A stretch of DNA of 64,000 bases from Bacillus sp. ISL-45 (GTDB taxonomy: Bacteria; Bacillota; Bacilli; Bacillales; Cytobacillaceae), in NCBI RefSeq assembly GCF_018613195.1, contig NZ_JAGGQQ010000011.1, positions 248,001-312,000 of the forward strand. The letters are read 5' to 3'. Position numbers and translations under genes: made by a program. The notes below the pieces were generated by a model that was not told where the DNA came from, did not search any database, and was given only the letters and a program-made list of their open reading frames with translations. Shown in pieces: positions 25,503-34,350 of the stretch (position 1 is the first letter of the stretch; each line of letters begins with the position of its first letter).

Positions 25503-27563
25503 ATGTCATCGATTAGCCAGGTAAAGACGGTCTGTGGTTATTGTGGAACAGGCTGCGGTTTAATATTGGATGTAGAAGATAATAGAATTGTGAAAATCAG
25601 AGGAGATAAGGACGCACCTGTAAATAAAGGACAAACATGTATAAAAGGTGCTTTTGCCTATCAATATGTCCATGCTCCGAAAAGATTGAATACACCTATG
25701 ATCAGGAAAGCAGGAGAGCTGGTAAAGGCTACCTGGGAGGAAGCGTATAATTACATAGCAGGCCGATTGACTGGAATCAAGACGGATTTTGGTCCAGAAT
25801 CCATATCGATGTTTGCCTGCGCACGGACTACCAATGAGTCGAACTACGTTACCCAGAAGTTCATGAGGACTGCTATCGGAAGCAATAATATTGATGGCTG
25901 TAACAGAACCTGACATGCTCCTAGTGTCGCCGGTCTGGCGACTGTTTTTGGAAGCGGTTTCCCAACAAATACATTGGAAGATATCGGTGAGGCAGAAGTG
26001 CTTTTACTTATGGGTTCCAACACGACGGAAGCACATCCAATCATAGGAAACAGAATAAAAAAAGCTGCCAAGGGCGGTCTCAAAATAATTGTCATTGACC
26101 CAAGAAAAATCGACATGGTCAAGTTCGCTCATAAACATCTGCAAATTAACGTCGGTACAGATATTGCGCTGATCAACGCGATAATTCGAATCATTATCAA
26201 AGAAAAGCTGTATGACCAAGGATTCATTGGCAGGCATACTGAGGATTTTGATGTATTGCTGTCAAAGGTCGAACGCTATACATCAGAATATTCTGCAGAA
26301 ATCACCGGTTTGGCGCCAGAAGATATCATTGAGGTTGCTCACCTGTATGCAAAGGCCAGCAGGGGGATGATTGCATACACACTCGGTATTACTGAACATC
26401 ACTGTGGAGTGAACAATGTATTCGATATCGCTAACCTTGCTCTGCTGACTGGCCAGATTGGCAAAAAAGGTTCAGGCATCATGCCTTTAAGAGGACAGAA
26501 TAATGTCCAGGGAGCCGGGGACATGGGATGCCTGCCGAACCAGCTTACAGGTGCTGTCAGCATATTGGACGGCGAATACCGTGCACGTTTCGAGAAATTA
26601 TGGAATATTGAAATCAGCAAAAGAGTTGGTGACACCCAGACGAGGACCTTCGATAAAATTGATACAGGTGAAATCAAAGCATTATATTGTATAGGGGAAA
26701 ATCCGCTAGTCGCAGACGTTCATATGAACCATACCAGAAGCCTATTGGAAAAACTCGATTTACTCATCGTCCAGGATATTTTCATGACAGAAACGGCCGA
26801 AATGGCAGATGTAGTGCTGCCAGCCAAGTCATGGGGCGAAGTTAACGGGACTTACACCAATACAGACAGGAGAGTCCAGCGTGTACGCACTGCAGTCAAT
26901 GCCCAGCCTGGAGTGAAAGAAGACTGGGAGATATTGTGTGAACTATCGGCGAAAATGGGTTACCCGATGGGTTATCAATCAAGCGAAGAAATTTGGAATG
27001 AAGTAAGGGAACTTGCTTGGGAGATGTATGGGGGCATATCATATGAACGCCTTGAAAAAGAGTATGGCATCCACTACCCGTGTCCTGATGAGACTCATCC
27101 AGGTACGAAAATCCTTCACGAAAGGTTCCATGCTGAAAGTGAAAATGAAAAACGATCCAGTTTTGTACCAGTTGAATTCACACCACCCTTGGAACAGCCC
27201 GATGAACATTATCCTTTTACCCTGACAACCGGCAGACGGTATGAGTCATACAATACTCATACACAAACCCGACACTACGCAGCAGGGGTGAAAATTAGAC
27301 AGACAGAGGAAACCCTTGATATTCATCCAGAAGATGCACTTCGCCTTCATATCAATGATGGAGATCTCGTCAGGGTGAGTTCACGACGAGGCACACTTGA
27401 CGTAAAAGCAAAAATAACTGCTCAGGTTGTTCCTGGACTCGTGTTCATGAGTTTCCACTGGTCCGAGGTTCCGACCAATGTACTTACACTGAATGAATAT
27501 GACCCAATTTCCGGTACCGCCGAATTCAAGGCTTGTGCCGTGAAAATTGAAACAATCGCATAG
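25503..27563 (+). CDS. fdhF: Formate dehydrogenase H-type alpha subunit, predicted selenoprotein (UGA = Sec137)
   Basis: Reading through one in-frame TGA at 25911-25913 gives a 686-residue molybdopterin formate dehydrogenase that is collinear with E. coli FdhF. Residues 11-46 hold the [4Fe-4S] cysteines (CGYCGTGC and Cys46). The UGA lies in NNIDGCNRT-U-HAPSVAGL, where E. coli has Sec140 followed by His141; the neighbouring Cys-type enzyme has Cys there. Downstream are [41 protein letters not shown] and a C-terminal molybdopterin-dinucleotide domain, with no decay after the TGA. A SECIS-like hairpin follows the TGA. ATG after GCCGGAGGGGAAGCT. It stands alone, with no electron-transfer subunit beside it. 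Confidence 0.92.
25911..25950 (+). promoter_or_regulatory. SECIS element with the UGA selenocysteine codon
   Basis: Directly after the TGA a hairpin GTCGCC-GGTCT-GGCGAC (25926-25942) forms. Its loop GGUCU occupies positions 22-26 counted from the U of UGA, the same distance and the same loop sequence as I recall for the E. coli fdhF SECIS that binds SelB. Position 17 is U as in E. coli, although here it can pair rather than bulge. This supports recoding of UGA as selenocysteine rather than a nonsense mutation. Confidence 0.85.
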
Positions 27564-27570
27564 GAAGTAT

Positions 27571-27607
27571 AAAAGCTAAAATCCCGCTCAGGGATTTTAG
27601 CTTTTTT
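27571..27607 (+). terminator. Intrinsic terminator of fdhF
   Basis: 15-bp stem AAAAGCTAAAATCCC/GGGATTTTAGCTTTT with a 5-nt loop and T run. Confidence 0.9.
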
Positions 27608-27819
27608 GCATGTTGAAATAAAACAATCCATTTCCTGCTCGTGATGGACCTACTAAAGTTTAATGTCATGAAAAGCGAAAATTTTTAAAAGGTGAAACTC
27701 GAGGGTGCAAGAAAATTATGGGTAGACATGAAAATACTGGAATAATTTTCAAATCAATTAGAAATTATTCCTACGAAAGTTTTATTTTAACTGAATATTC
27801 AGTATATATGACATGTTCT

Positions 27820-27836
27820 CGTTATATTTCTGTTAT
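27820..27836 (+). promoter_or_regulatory. WalR-like box upstream of the LysM-3D gene
   Basis: CGTTAT-ATTTC-TGTTAT is two TGTWAH-type hexamers (one mismatch) with the 5-bp spacing of WalR sites. YocH is a known WalKR target in B. subtilis, which fits. It lies about 100 bp before the start. Confidence 0.45.
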
Positions 27837-27933
27837 TCTCGTAATCCAATTTAAATATGCTTGTTCTTTTTGTACCGAAATTCTATGTTACGATAATTCA
27901 CGTGATAAAAATTAGCCGATGGGAGGCAAACAA

Positions 27934-28707
27934 ATGAAAAAGTCATTATTATCTTTGGTTGCAGCAGCGGCAATTTCTGGAGCTGCCGGCACACAAGCAC
28001 AGGCAGAGGAAATCGTCGTACATAAGGGGGATACACTTTGGGGTATTTCAAAGGAATACGGCGTAACAGTAGATTCACTAAAAAAATGGAATAACTTAAC
28101 TAGTGATGTCATTCATCCGAACGATTTACTAGAAGTATCTCCTATTAAGCATGCGCAAGTAAGAAAAGGAGATACACTTTGGAGTATTGCCAAAGCTTAT
28201 GGTGTAACAGTAAATGATCTAAAAGATTGGAATAAATTATCATCTGACCTTATTCATCCAGGGATGAGTCTGGCAGTTTACACAAATATGCCAGTTGAAA
28301 TGAAAGTGGAAAAAACAAACTCTGCAAAACCGGCTGCAACTCCGGTAGCAACACCAGCAGCAGCGCCTGCTAACCAAGTAAAAGCCCAACCCGCTGCAGC
28401 AAAGCCAGCAGCAGCGACAAACCAGATTACCGTTGAAGCGACGGCTTATACAGCATCTTGTACAGGATGCTCAGGAATTACAAAGACAGGTGTGAACCTG
28501 AAAGCTAATCCAAATGCAAAAGTAATTGCTGTTGATCCAACAGTTATTCCTCTTGGATCTAAGGTATATGTTGAAGGCTATGGCTATGCCACTGCCGAAG
28601 ATATTGGCGGAGCCATCAAAGGAAACCGCATTGATGTCTTTATCCCTACTCAAAGCGGGGCCCTTCAATGGGGAAGAAAGCAAGTGAAAGTGACAATTTT
28701 GGACTAA
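27934..28707 (+). CDS. yocH: Secreted LysM-3D cell-wall protein (YocH-like)
   Basis: A 257-residue secreted protein: signal peptide ending near AQA, two LysM domains (HKGDTLWGISKEYGVTVDSL and RKGDTLWSIAKAYGVTVNDL), an Ala/Pro-rich linker, and a C-terminal 3D domain (VEATAYTASCTGCSG, VIAVDPTVIPLGSKVYV, DIGGAIKGNRIDVF), which is a lytic-transglycosylase-like barrel with the three conserved Asp. This is the architecture of B. subtilis YocH. An upstream ATG at 27919 lies before the ribosome site; ATG 27934 has GGGAGG seven bases upstream. Confidence 0.88.
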   Translation: MKKSLLSLVAAAAISGAAGTQAQAEEIVVHKGDTLWGISKEYGVTVDSLKKWNNLTSDVIHPNDLLEVSPIKHAQVRKGDTLWSIAKAYGVTVNDLKDWNKLSSDLIHPGMSLAVYTNMPVEMKVEKTNSAKPAATPVATPAAAPANQVKAQPAAAKPAAATNQITVEATAYTASCTGCSGITKTGVNLKANPNAKVIAVDPTVIPLGSKVYVEGYGYATAEDIGGAIKGNRIDVFIPTQSGALQWGRKQVKVTILD

Positions 28708-28718
28708 ACGGTGTCTGG

Positions 28719-28750
28719 AAAAGCATTGGCAATTTGCCAATGCTTTTTTT
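28719..28750 (+). terminator. Intrinsic terminator of the LysM-3D gene
   Basis: AAAAGCATTGGCAA/TTGCCAATGCTTTT stem followed by T run. Confidence 0.85.
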
Positions 28751-28787
28751 ACTGGATAAGAAAGTATAAATATTTCCACTTAGATGA

Positions 28788-28999
28788 GTGTCTAGCTCCA
28801 GCGCCTAGCCCCTCGAGACGTTTGTCTAGCTGCGGCTCCTAACTCCTCGAGTCGCTTCGGTGCTGCCAATGAAGTCAAAGAGCGACTTCTTCGGTCGGCC
28901 CTCCGTGGCACACGATGTGCTAGACCCGCCAGCCACAGGACGTGGCGCTTTAAGGCGGGCAACGCTCGTCGGGGCTGACCAAGGCGCTGCGCTTTTTTT
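28788..28999 (+). repeat. GC-rich intergenic repeat, copy A
   Basis: About 210 bp, much richer in G+C than its surroundings, shared with 35967-36175 and 47990-48341. Conserved blocks include CTAGCTGCGGCTCCTAACTC, CTGCCAATGAAGTCAAAGA, GGCACACGATGTGCTAGA and CCACAGGACGTGG. It contains several short inverted repeats and ends in GGCGCTGCGCTTTTTTT. It fills the gap between the convergent genes yocH and the coiled-coil gene, reaching the latter's stop codon. Confidence 0.85.
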
Positions 29000-29777
29000 A
29001 TTTTTCCTGTTTTGCTTTTGTCTTAAACGTTTTACCTCTGATAATTTTCTTTTGAGTGATATTGGGCATGATAAGACTTAAGAAAAATTGTGTGAATCTG
29101 GAGTATTGTTCTTCAACTTTTTCAAGGATCGCGTTAGCTTTTGTCGATAATGAAGTTTTGATTTCGCCTAGCTGGTCATTAATTGTTTCACCAACGGCAT
29201 CCTGTTTTCCGAGTCGTTCCATGACTGTTTCATGAAAAATACCCTGCAAATCGGCATGTTTTGCCAGCATATCCTGTAGTTCTTCCTGTTTTTGAGCCTG
29301 TGTGACCAGAGCTTTTGTGACATCTTCGTATTGGAGAAGCTTGCGGTTCAAGTCCTGTATCATTGATTGCTGATGGGCCAGCTGATTTAGTATTGCCTCG
29401 CTTGTCAGCTCTCGATTCAAAAGAGCCTTCGAAAATTGTTCGTGCATCTCTTCAAGTTTAATCAGTTTATCATCGATTTCTGTTGTGGATTCCTTCTGCT
29501 CAGAGATGTTTTCCATGACCCTTTCTGAAAGGTTTTCCTGTTTAGAGAGAAACGAAACCATTTCCTGAAATTGTGAAAATTGTTCTTGTCGGTTGTGCTC
29601 CAACGTTTGATCGAATTTTGTTACGCTGCCTGTCAAATCTTTATTTAGCTTTTGCTGCTCATTAAGTATTTCTTGTAAATAATTGAGGTGGAATTTTTCC
29701 TGGTTGCTCTGTACCTTGAGATCGTCGGTGTTGCAAAAAACCTGTGGAGAAACATATCCATTAACAAATAAAGGCAT
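28998..29777 (-). CDS. Coiled-coil protein of unknown function
   Basis: A 259-residue, Gln/Glu/Lys-rich protein that is predicted coiled coil over most of its length (about 30-235), with a short N-terminal segment MPLFVNGYVSPQVF and a hydrophobic patch near the C terminus (RFTQFFLSLIMPNI). The frame is open further upstream, but the ATG at 29777 has AGGAG eight bases before it. It is divergent from the YteA-like gene. Family not recognised; a structural or spore-related role is a guess. Confidence 0.65.
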   Translation of the reverse strand: MPLFVNGYVSPQVFCNTDDLKVQSNQEKFHLNYLQEILNEQQKLNKDLTGSVTKFDQTLEHNRQEQFSQFQEMVSFLSKQENLSERVMENISEQKESTTEIDDKLIKLEEMHEQFSKALLNRELTSEAILNQLAHQQSMIQDLNRKLLQYEDVTKALVTQAQKQEELQDMLAKHADLQGIFHETVMERLGKQDAVGETINDQLGEIKTSLSTKANAILEKVEEQYSRFTQFFLSLIMPNITQKKIIRGKTFKTKAKQEK

Positions 29778-29927
29778 AGGCATCACTCCTGATAATAAGT
29801 TGTCATATATACTATGACTTGTGCCGCAATAATGGTACTTGCGGCTAGATAACACTTATTACCTTTTATTAAATGGGGCAGATTGCAGCAAGCTAATAAA
29901 AACTGCACTAAGAAAGGAGCAGCTGAT

Positions 29928-30683
29928 ATGCTAACAAAAGGCCAGCTGTCGGCATTCAAGGCAGAGCTTCTCAAAAATAAAAAAGATCTCAATTCCCACC
30001 TTGACGCAAATGACCATTTTGATCTAAGAAGTGGACATGCGCATGAGTCAACAGGGGAGCTTTCAAGCTATGATAACCATCCAGGGGATGAAGGAACAGA
30101 GTTATATGAGCGAGAGAAAGATATTGCACTGAATGACCACGTAGAATATCAACTCCAAAGCATAGATAAAGCCATTCAGGCAATTGAGAAAGGAACTTAT
30201 GGAAAATGCGAGGTTTGCGGGCGCGAGATTCCATATGAGCGACTTCAAGCCGTACCCGAAACGACATTTTGTATTGAACATACACCTGACCGTACGGTTT
30301 CCCATAATCGGCCTATTGAAGAAGGGGTGCTGATGCCGCCTTTCGGAAAATTTGATCTTGACAACAAGGATGAAAATGTCGCTTTTGACGCAGAAGATTC
30401 CTGGCAGGAGGTTTCGAGCTGGGGAACTTCAGAAACTCCATCTGATTTTATGACGCCACAGAATCATTATAATGACGTCTATATTGAGTCAGAAGAGAAT
30501 GTAGGTTATGTTGAGGACTTCGAGAATTTTGTAGGCAACGATATCACCGGCACGGAAATCACCGTTTACCCAAATAAACAACATGAGAAATACGAAAATG
30601 AGCTGGATGAAGAGGGGATTATGACATCCTTTGGCGACCTTCCTGCTTACGAACATGACCCATATGTAGAGAACGATAAGTAA
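29928..30683 (+). CDS. yteA: YteA-family DksA/TraR-type zinc-finger protein
   Basis: A 251-residue soluble protein. The first 120 residues match YteA: helical N terminus (LTKGQLSAFKAELLKNKKD), HAHESTGELSSYDNHPGDEG, and a C4-type finger CEVCGREIPYERLQAVPETT followed by FCIEH, as in DksA/TraR proteins. The C-terminal half is acidic with tyrosine repeats and low complexity. YteA is a sporulation-linked protein in Bacillus. AAAGGAG lies eight bases before the ATG at 29928. Confidence 0.82.
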   Translation: MLTKGQLSAFKAELLKNKKDLNSHLDANDHFDLRSGHAHESTGELSSYDNHPGDEGTELYEREKDIALNDHVEYQLQSIDKAIQAIEKGTYGKCEVCGREIPYERLQAVPETTFCIEHTPDRTVSHNRPIEEGVLMPPFGKFDLDNKDENVAFDAEDSWQEVSSWGTSETPSDFMTPQNHYNDVYIESEENVGYVEDFENFVGNDITGTEITVYPNKQHEKYENELDEEGIMTSFGDLPAYEHDPYVENDK

Positions 30684-30690
30684 TTCGATG

Positions 30691-30716
30691 AAAAAGACCA
30701 GAGATGGTCTTTTTTG
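30691..30716 (+). terminator. Intrinsic terminator of yteA
   Basis: AAAAAGACCA-GAGA-TGGTCTTTTTT stem-loop. Confidence 0.85.
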
Positions 30717-30812
30717 TTTGCGTGATTATACAGGATTTCCTGTCATGATTAAAAACTCTCTTGGCGGGGAAAAGACAAGCATAATTAAATGTCCATGAGA
30801 GGTGAGTCATAA

Positions 30813-31673
30813 TTGAAAGAGAAACTTAAACACTATGGTAAAAGCCTGCTGGGGGAATTGAAAAAAGACCGGGCAACGGGTTTGGCTGCTCAACAGGCGT
30901 ATTATTATATGCTGGCGCTGTTCCCATTGCTGATTCTAATGATAGCAATTGTTCCTTACTTGAATATCGATCCCCAGAAAGCTATAAATGTTGTAAATAC
31001 ATTATTGCCCTCGCAATCAGCCGAATTATTAAGAGATAATGTTGTCAAATTGGTAAGTGAACGAAACGGCGGTCTGCTTACTTTTGGTATCATAGGAACG
31101 TTATGGTCAGCATCGAGCGGCATGAACGCGTTTATAAAAGCAATGAATATTGCGTTTGATGTAAAGGAAACGAGATCATTCATTAAAGCAAGGCTTGTTT
31201 CGATTATGCTGACATTCGGTCTGATCCTGGCGTTTGTAGTGGCGCTTCTTTTGCCGGTATTCGGTAAAGTGATTTTGGATGCTGTAGAATCAATCGTCCA
31301 CATTCCAGAGCCTTTTGATATTGTGTTCAACATTGTAAGATGGGTTGTAGCAATTGTCGTTATGGCCGCAGTTTTGGCTGGCTTATATCGAGTAGCTCCA
31401 AATAAACATTATCCATTCAAGCATGTAATTCCAGGGGCGATTTTCGCAACAATCGTATGGCAGCTGATTTCATTGGGATTTTCTTTTTACGTTAGCAATT
31501 TCGGAAACTATTCAGCCACTTATGGAAGCATCGGCGGGGTAATCGTCTTGATGCTCTGGCTATTCCTGACAGGGCTTGCCCTTGTACTTGGAGGAGAAAT
31601 CAATGCGATTTACCACAGGGACAAAACGGGTGAAGAGCCAGTCGAAGAGCATGCAGCATCAGTGAATAGTTAA
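30813..31673 (+). CDS. YihY/BrkB family membrane protein (YfkH type)
   Basis: A 286-residue integral membrane protein with six helices of the YihY (formerly RNase BN) family. Typical stretches are GLAAQQAYYYMLALFPLLIL near the N terminus, GTLWSASSGMNAFIKAMN in the middle, and GVIVLMLWLFLTGLALVLGG near the end. The C terminus is acidic and cytoplasmic. The family is not a nuclease; function is unresolved. It starts at TTG after GAGAGGTGAG. Confidence 0.85.
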   Translation: MKEKLKHYGKSLLGELKKDRATGLAAQQAYYYMLALFPLLILMIAIVPYLNIDPQKAINVVNTLLPSQSAELLRDNVVKLVSERNGGLLTFGIIGTLWSASSGMNAFIKAMNIAFDVKETRSFIKARLVSIMLTFGLILAFVVALLLPVFGKVILDAVESIVHIPEPFDIVFNIVRWVVAIVVMAAVLAGLYRVAPNKHYPFKHVIPGAIFATIVWQLISLGFSFYVSNFGNYSATYGSIGGVIVLMLWLFLTGLALVLGGEINAIYHRDKTGEEPVEEHAASVNS

Positions 31674-31737
31674 CGCAGATTATCATTTGAACTTTTTTAG
31701 AGACAGCAAAACAGTTTGTGAAAAGGATCATAGTAAA

Positions 31738-31767
31738 AAAACAGCAGATTATCTGCTGTTTTTTTTG
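31738..31767. terminator. Bidirectional terminator
   Basis: AACAGCAG-ATTAT-CTGCTGTT stem between A and T runs, separating convergent genes. Confidence 0.8.
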
Positions 31768-31806
31768 TTTCTCTTTATAGTGGAATGGGAAAATTCCCTC
31801 CGATGT

Positions 31807-32058
31807 TCAATAGAGTAATTCGTATACTTCATTCAATTGCTGAGCACGTTTATCGTCCAGTTCATTTTTTGCATACTCAATGGCATCAGGTAGAATTTTG
31901 TTCAAAAACTCTATTTCTTCGGCAGTCAGGTCTTTGACAAATTCACCCTCAGACGGGTAATCGCCCTGTTCTAACCGATGATAGATTTTCTTGCTAAGCG
32001 GATAGGTCTCTGTGTAATTGGATATGATTTCACGTAGATAAGCCTGTGTTTTTTCCAT
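31807..32058 (-). CDS. CsgA-like sporulation protein
   Basis: An 83-residue acidic protein beginning MEKTQAYLREIISNYTETY and ending KRAQQLNEVYELLY. The N-terminal pattern and the LNEVYELL ending match the sigma-G-dependent small acid-soluble-type protein CsgA of Bacillus. It follows the 66-residue ORF by three bases, so the two form an operon. Assignment is from memory of the family. Confidence 0.6.
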   Translation of the reverse strand: MEKTQAYLREIISNYTETYPLSKKIYHRLEQGDYPSEGEFVKDLTAEEIEFLNKILPDAIEYAKNELDDKRAQQLNEVYELLY

Positions 32059-32061
32059 TGT

Positions 32062-32262
32062 CTACTCCTTAAAGTACTCTTTGAATTGTTCGGAATCAGT
32101 CATTTGATCATTTTTGAAATAAGGATTTTCCTCAGTTGCATCACTTGGATCCAGATTTGTTTTGATCACCAGCTGCGGCCCATTGGCAGGCTCGGCGATA
32201 ACTCGGTCAGTCATTTCCTTGAAATCAGGGAGTTTTTTATTTCCGGGCTGTTTAGGTTCCAT
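32062..32262 (-). CDS. Small hypothetical protein upstream of the CsgA-like gene
   Basis: A 66-residue hydrophilic protein (MEPKQPGNKKLPDFKEMTD start). GGAGGTG lies seven bases before the ATG at 32262. It contains NGPQLVIKTNLDPSD and an acidic tail. Family not recognised. Confidence 0.6.
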   Translation of the reverse strand: MEPKQPGNKKLPDFKEMTDRVIAEPANGPQLVIKTNLDPSDATEENPYFKNDQMTDSEQFKEYFKE

Positions 32263-32407
32263 TTTTCTACACCTCCATTTTATAACTTGCATTATTGAAG
32301 AGTAATTTATGTACAAAGCTAATTATTGGAAACTCTTCCATAAGTGTTTTCTCTGATTACTTGCAGGGAAAAATAAAATGTAGTTAATAGGAATGGGGTG
32401 GAGAATC

Positions 32408-33541
32408 ATGAAAGCAGTTACTTATCAAGGTTCAAAGGATGTACAAGTAAAAAATGTAGAAGCTCCAAAAATAGAACATGAACAAGATATGATTGTGAAA
32501 ATTACCTCAACGGCAATTTGCGGATCAGACCTGCATCTTTATCAGGGCAATATGCCTCTCCGTCCAGGCTATATCATCGGACATGAGCCAATGGGGATCG
32601 TCGAAGAAGTGGGACCTGGAGTGAAAAAATTGAAAAAGGGAGATCGTGTGGTCATTCCTTTCAACGTTTCATGTGGAGAGTGTTTTTACTGCCAGAATCA
32701 GATGGAAAGTCAATGTGATAACACAAATGAATACAAGGATACGGGGGCGTATTTCGGATACACCGAACAATACGGTAACCATCCTGGTGGACAGGCAGAA
32801 TACTTAAAGGTGCCATATGCTGATTTCACATCATTTGTTGTGCCTGAATCATGTGAGCTGGAGGATGAGTCGCTGCTGTTCCTGTCAGATGTTATCCCGA
32901 CTGCATGGTGGAGTGTAGAGCATGCTGGTGTAAAAAAAGGAGATACTGTTATTGTGCTTGGGAGTGGACCGATTGGATTGATGACGCAGAAATTTGCCTG
33001 GATGAAAGGGGCGAAACGTGTCATCGCTGTCGACCACCTCGACTACAGGCTGATGCATGCCAAAAAAAACAACAATGTTGAAATCTTTGATTTTACACAG
33101 GAAGATGATCCAGGAAAGTTCCTGCAAAACTTGACTGACGGCGGAGCGGATGTCGTAATTGACTGTGTAGGAATGGATGGAAAGAAATCCGTCGTGGAAA
33201 AGGTAGAACAAAAACTGAAGCTTCAGGGAGGAACTCTTTCCGCGCTGGAAATCGCCCATACAGCAGTAAGGAAATTCGGAACCGTGCAAATTACAGGTGT
33301 TTATGGTTTAAGATACAATATGTTCCCGCTTGGCCGTTTCTTTGAACGCAATATTACGATGAAAATGGGACAGGCTCCAGTTATTCATTACATGCCAAAA
33401 CTATTTGATATGGTCTCAAACGGAGAATTCGATCCAACTGACATCATCACTCACAAAATTCCGCTCGAAGATGCGGCAAAAGGGTATGAAATGTTCAATG
33501 ATCGAAAAGACGACTGTATCAAGGTGATTTTGAAGCCTTAA
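32408..33541 (+). CDS. adhB: Zinc-dependent alcohol/formaldehyde dehydrogenase (AdhB type)
   Basis: A 377-residue medium-chain dehydrogenase of the glutathione-independent formaldehyde dehydrogenase group. Catalytic zinc motif ICGSDLHLYQG and GHEPMG; structural zinc lobe with CGECFYCQNQMESQC; NAD-binding VLGSGPIGLMTQKFA followed by the acidic VDHLDYR. B. subtilis AdhB is the nearest relative I know. It could oxidise formaldehyde to formate, which would link to the formate dehydrogenases, but the substrate is not shown by sequence. ATG after GGGGTGGAG. Confidence 0.85.
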   Translation: MKAVTYQGSKDVQVKNVEAPKIEHEQDMIVKITSTAICGSDLHLYQGNMPLRPGYIIGHEPMGIVEEVGPGVKKLKKGDRVVIPFNVSCGECFYCQNQMESQCDNTNEYKDTGAYFGYTEQYGNHPGGQAEYLKVPYADFTSFVVPESCELEDESLLFLSDVIPTAWWSVEHAGVKKGDTVIVLGSGPIGLMTQKFAWMKGAKRVIAVDHLDYRLMHAKKNNNVEIFDFTQEDDPGKFLQNLTDGGADVVIDCVGMDGKKSVVEKVEQKLKLQGGTLSALEIAHTAVRKFGTVQITGVYGLRYNMFPLGRFFERNITMKMGQAPVIHYMPKLFDMVSNGEFDPTDIITHKIPLEDAAKGYEMFNDRKDDCIKVILKP

Positions 33542-33603
33542 GGTACTTGGGTGTGCATAACCAAAGCTCAATAGAGGCAATAGTTAACCTTGGAGTCATA
33601 TAG

Positions 33604-33645
33604 AAAGGTCTTGGATTAAGCATTAGCTTTTCCAGGGCCTTTTTG
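33604..33645 (+). terminator. Intrinsic terminator of adhB
   Basis: AAAGGTCTTGG/CCAGGGCCTTT 11-bp stem with two wobble pairs and T5. Confidence 0.7.
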
Positions 33646-33685
33646 ATTATAATGATAAAAACGGTAATAGTTAGGAGCACTAATT

Positions 33686-34285
33686 TTGGGAAAAATATTT
33701 GCTTTTTCTTATGATAAACTCATGGGACCACTTGAGAAGAAATGGATCGCGAGGGTCAGGAAAAAAATAATTTCAGATTTAGTGGGAAATGTCCTTGAAA
33801 TTGGTGCAGGTACAGGAGCAAATTTCCCTTACTATTCCAGGGAAAAGGTTGAAAATGTTGTTTCACTGGAGCCCAATCCTCATATGCTTGGTCAGGCAAT
33901 TCTTAGAGCGAAGGAAGCAGGATTGCCAGTCGAGTTCCATCAGGGGATGGCAGAGACACTTCCATTCAAGGATGGTGAGTTTGATACTGTTGTGGCCACG
34001 CTTGTTCTTTGTTCCGTAAGTGAGCCGCAAAAGGTTTTTCAGGAAGTGCGAAGAGTGTGTAAAAAAGGCGGGAAAATTGTCCTTTTTGAGCATGTCAGAA
34101 CGGAATCCAAAGCGCTTGCGGCCCTGCAGGATGTCCTGACACCCGCGTGGAAACGGCTGTGTGATGGCTGCCACTTAAATCGTGATACAGGTCGCTATAT
34201 GAGGGAATCTGGAATAAAAGTGATAAAAGAAAAGAAGTATTTAAAGGGTATTTTTGTTGAGTATGAGGGGCTTAATCCAGAATAA
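33686..34285 (+). CDS. Class I SAM-dependent methyltransferase
   Basis: A 199-residue UbiE/Methyltransf_11-like enzyme: SAM motif VLEIGAGTGANFPYY, acidic SLEPNPHML, post-I MAETLPFKDGEFDTV and GGKIVLFEHVR. It starts at TTG after TTAGGAG. The CDG-CHLNRDTG segment near residue 160 resembles METTL7-type methyltransferases. Substrate unknown. Confidence 0.8.
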   Translation: MGKIFAFSYDKLMGPLEKKWIARVRKKIISDLVGNVLEIGAGTGANFPYYSREKVENVVSLEPNPHMLGQAILRAKEAGLPVEFHQGMAETLPFKDGEFDTVVATLVLCSVSEPQKVFQEVRRVCKKGGKIVLFEHVRTESKALAALQDVLTPAWKRLCDGCHLNRDTGRYMRESGIKVIKEKKYLKGIFVEYEGLNPE

Positions 34286-34350
34286 ACGGACGCAAGCACA
34301 CCCTTCACTCCTCTCCATACACTGATACAAAGAATTTGGGGAGGATTGAC

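Noticed and set aside
25911-25913. TGA read as a nonsense mutation splitting formate dehydrogenase into two genes
   Set aside because: The codon falls exactly on the Sec/Cys catalytic position, the frame is intact on both sides, no ribosome site precedes a second start, and a SECIS-like hairpin follows.
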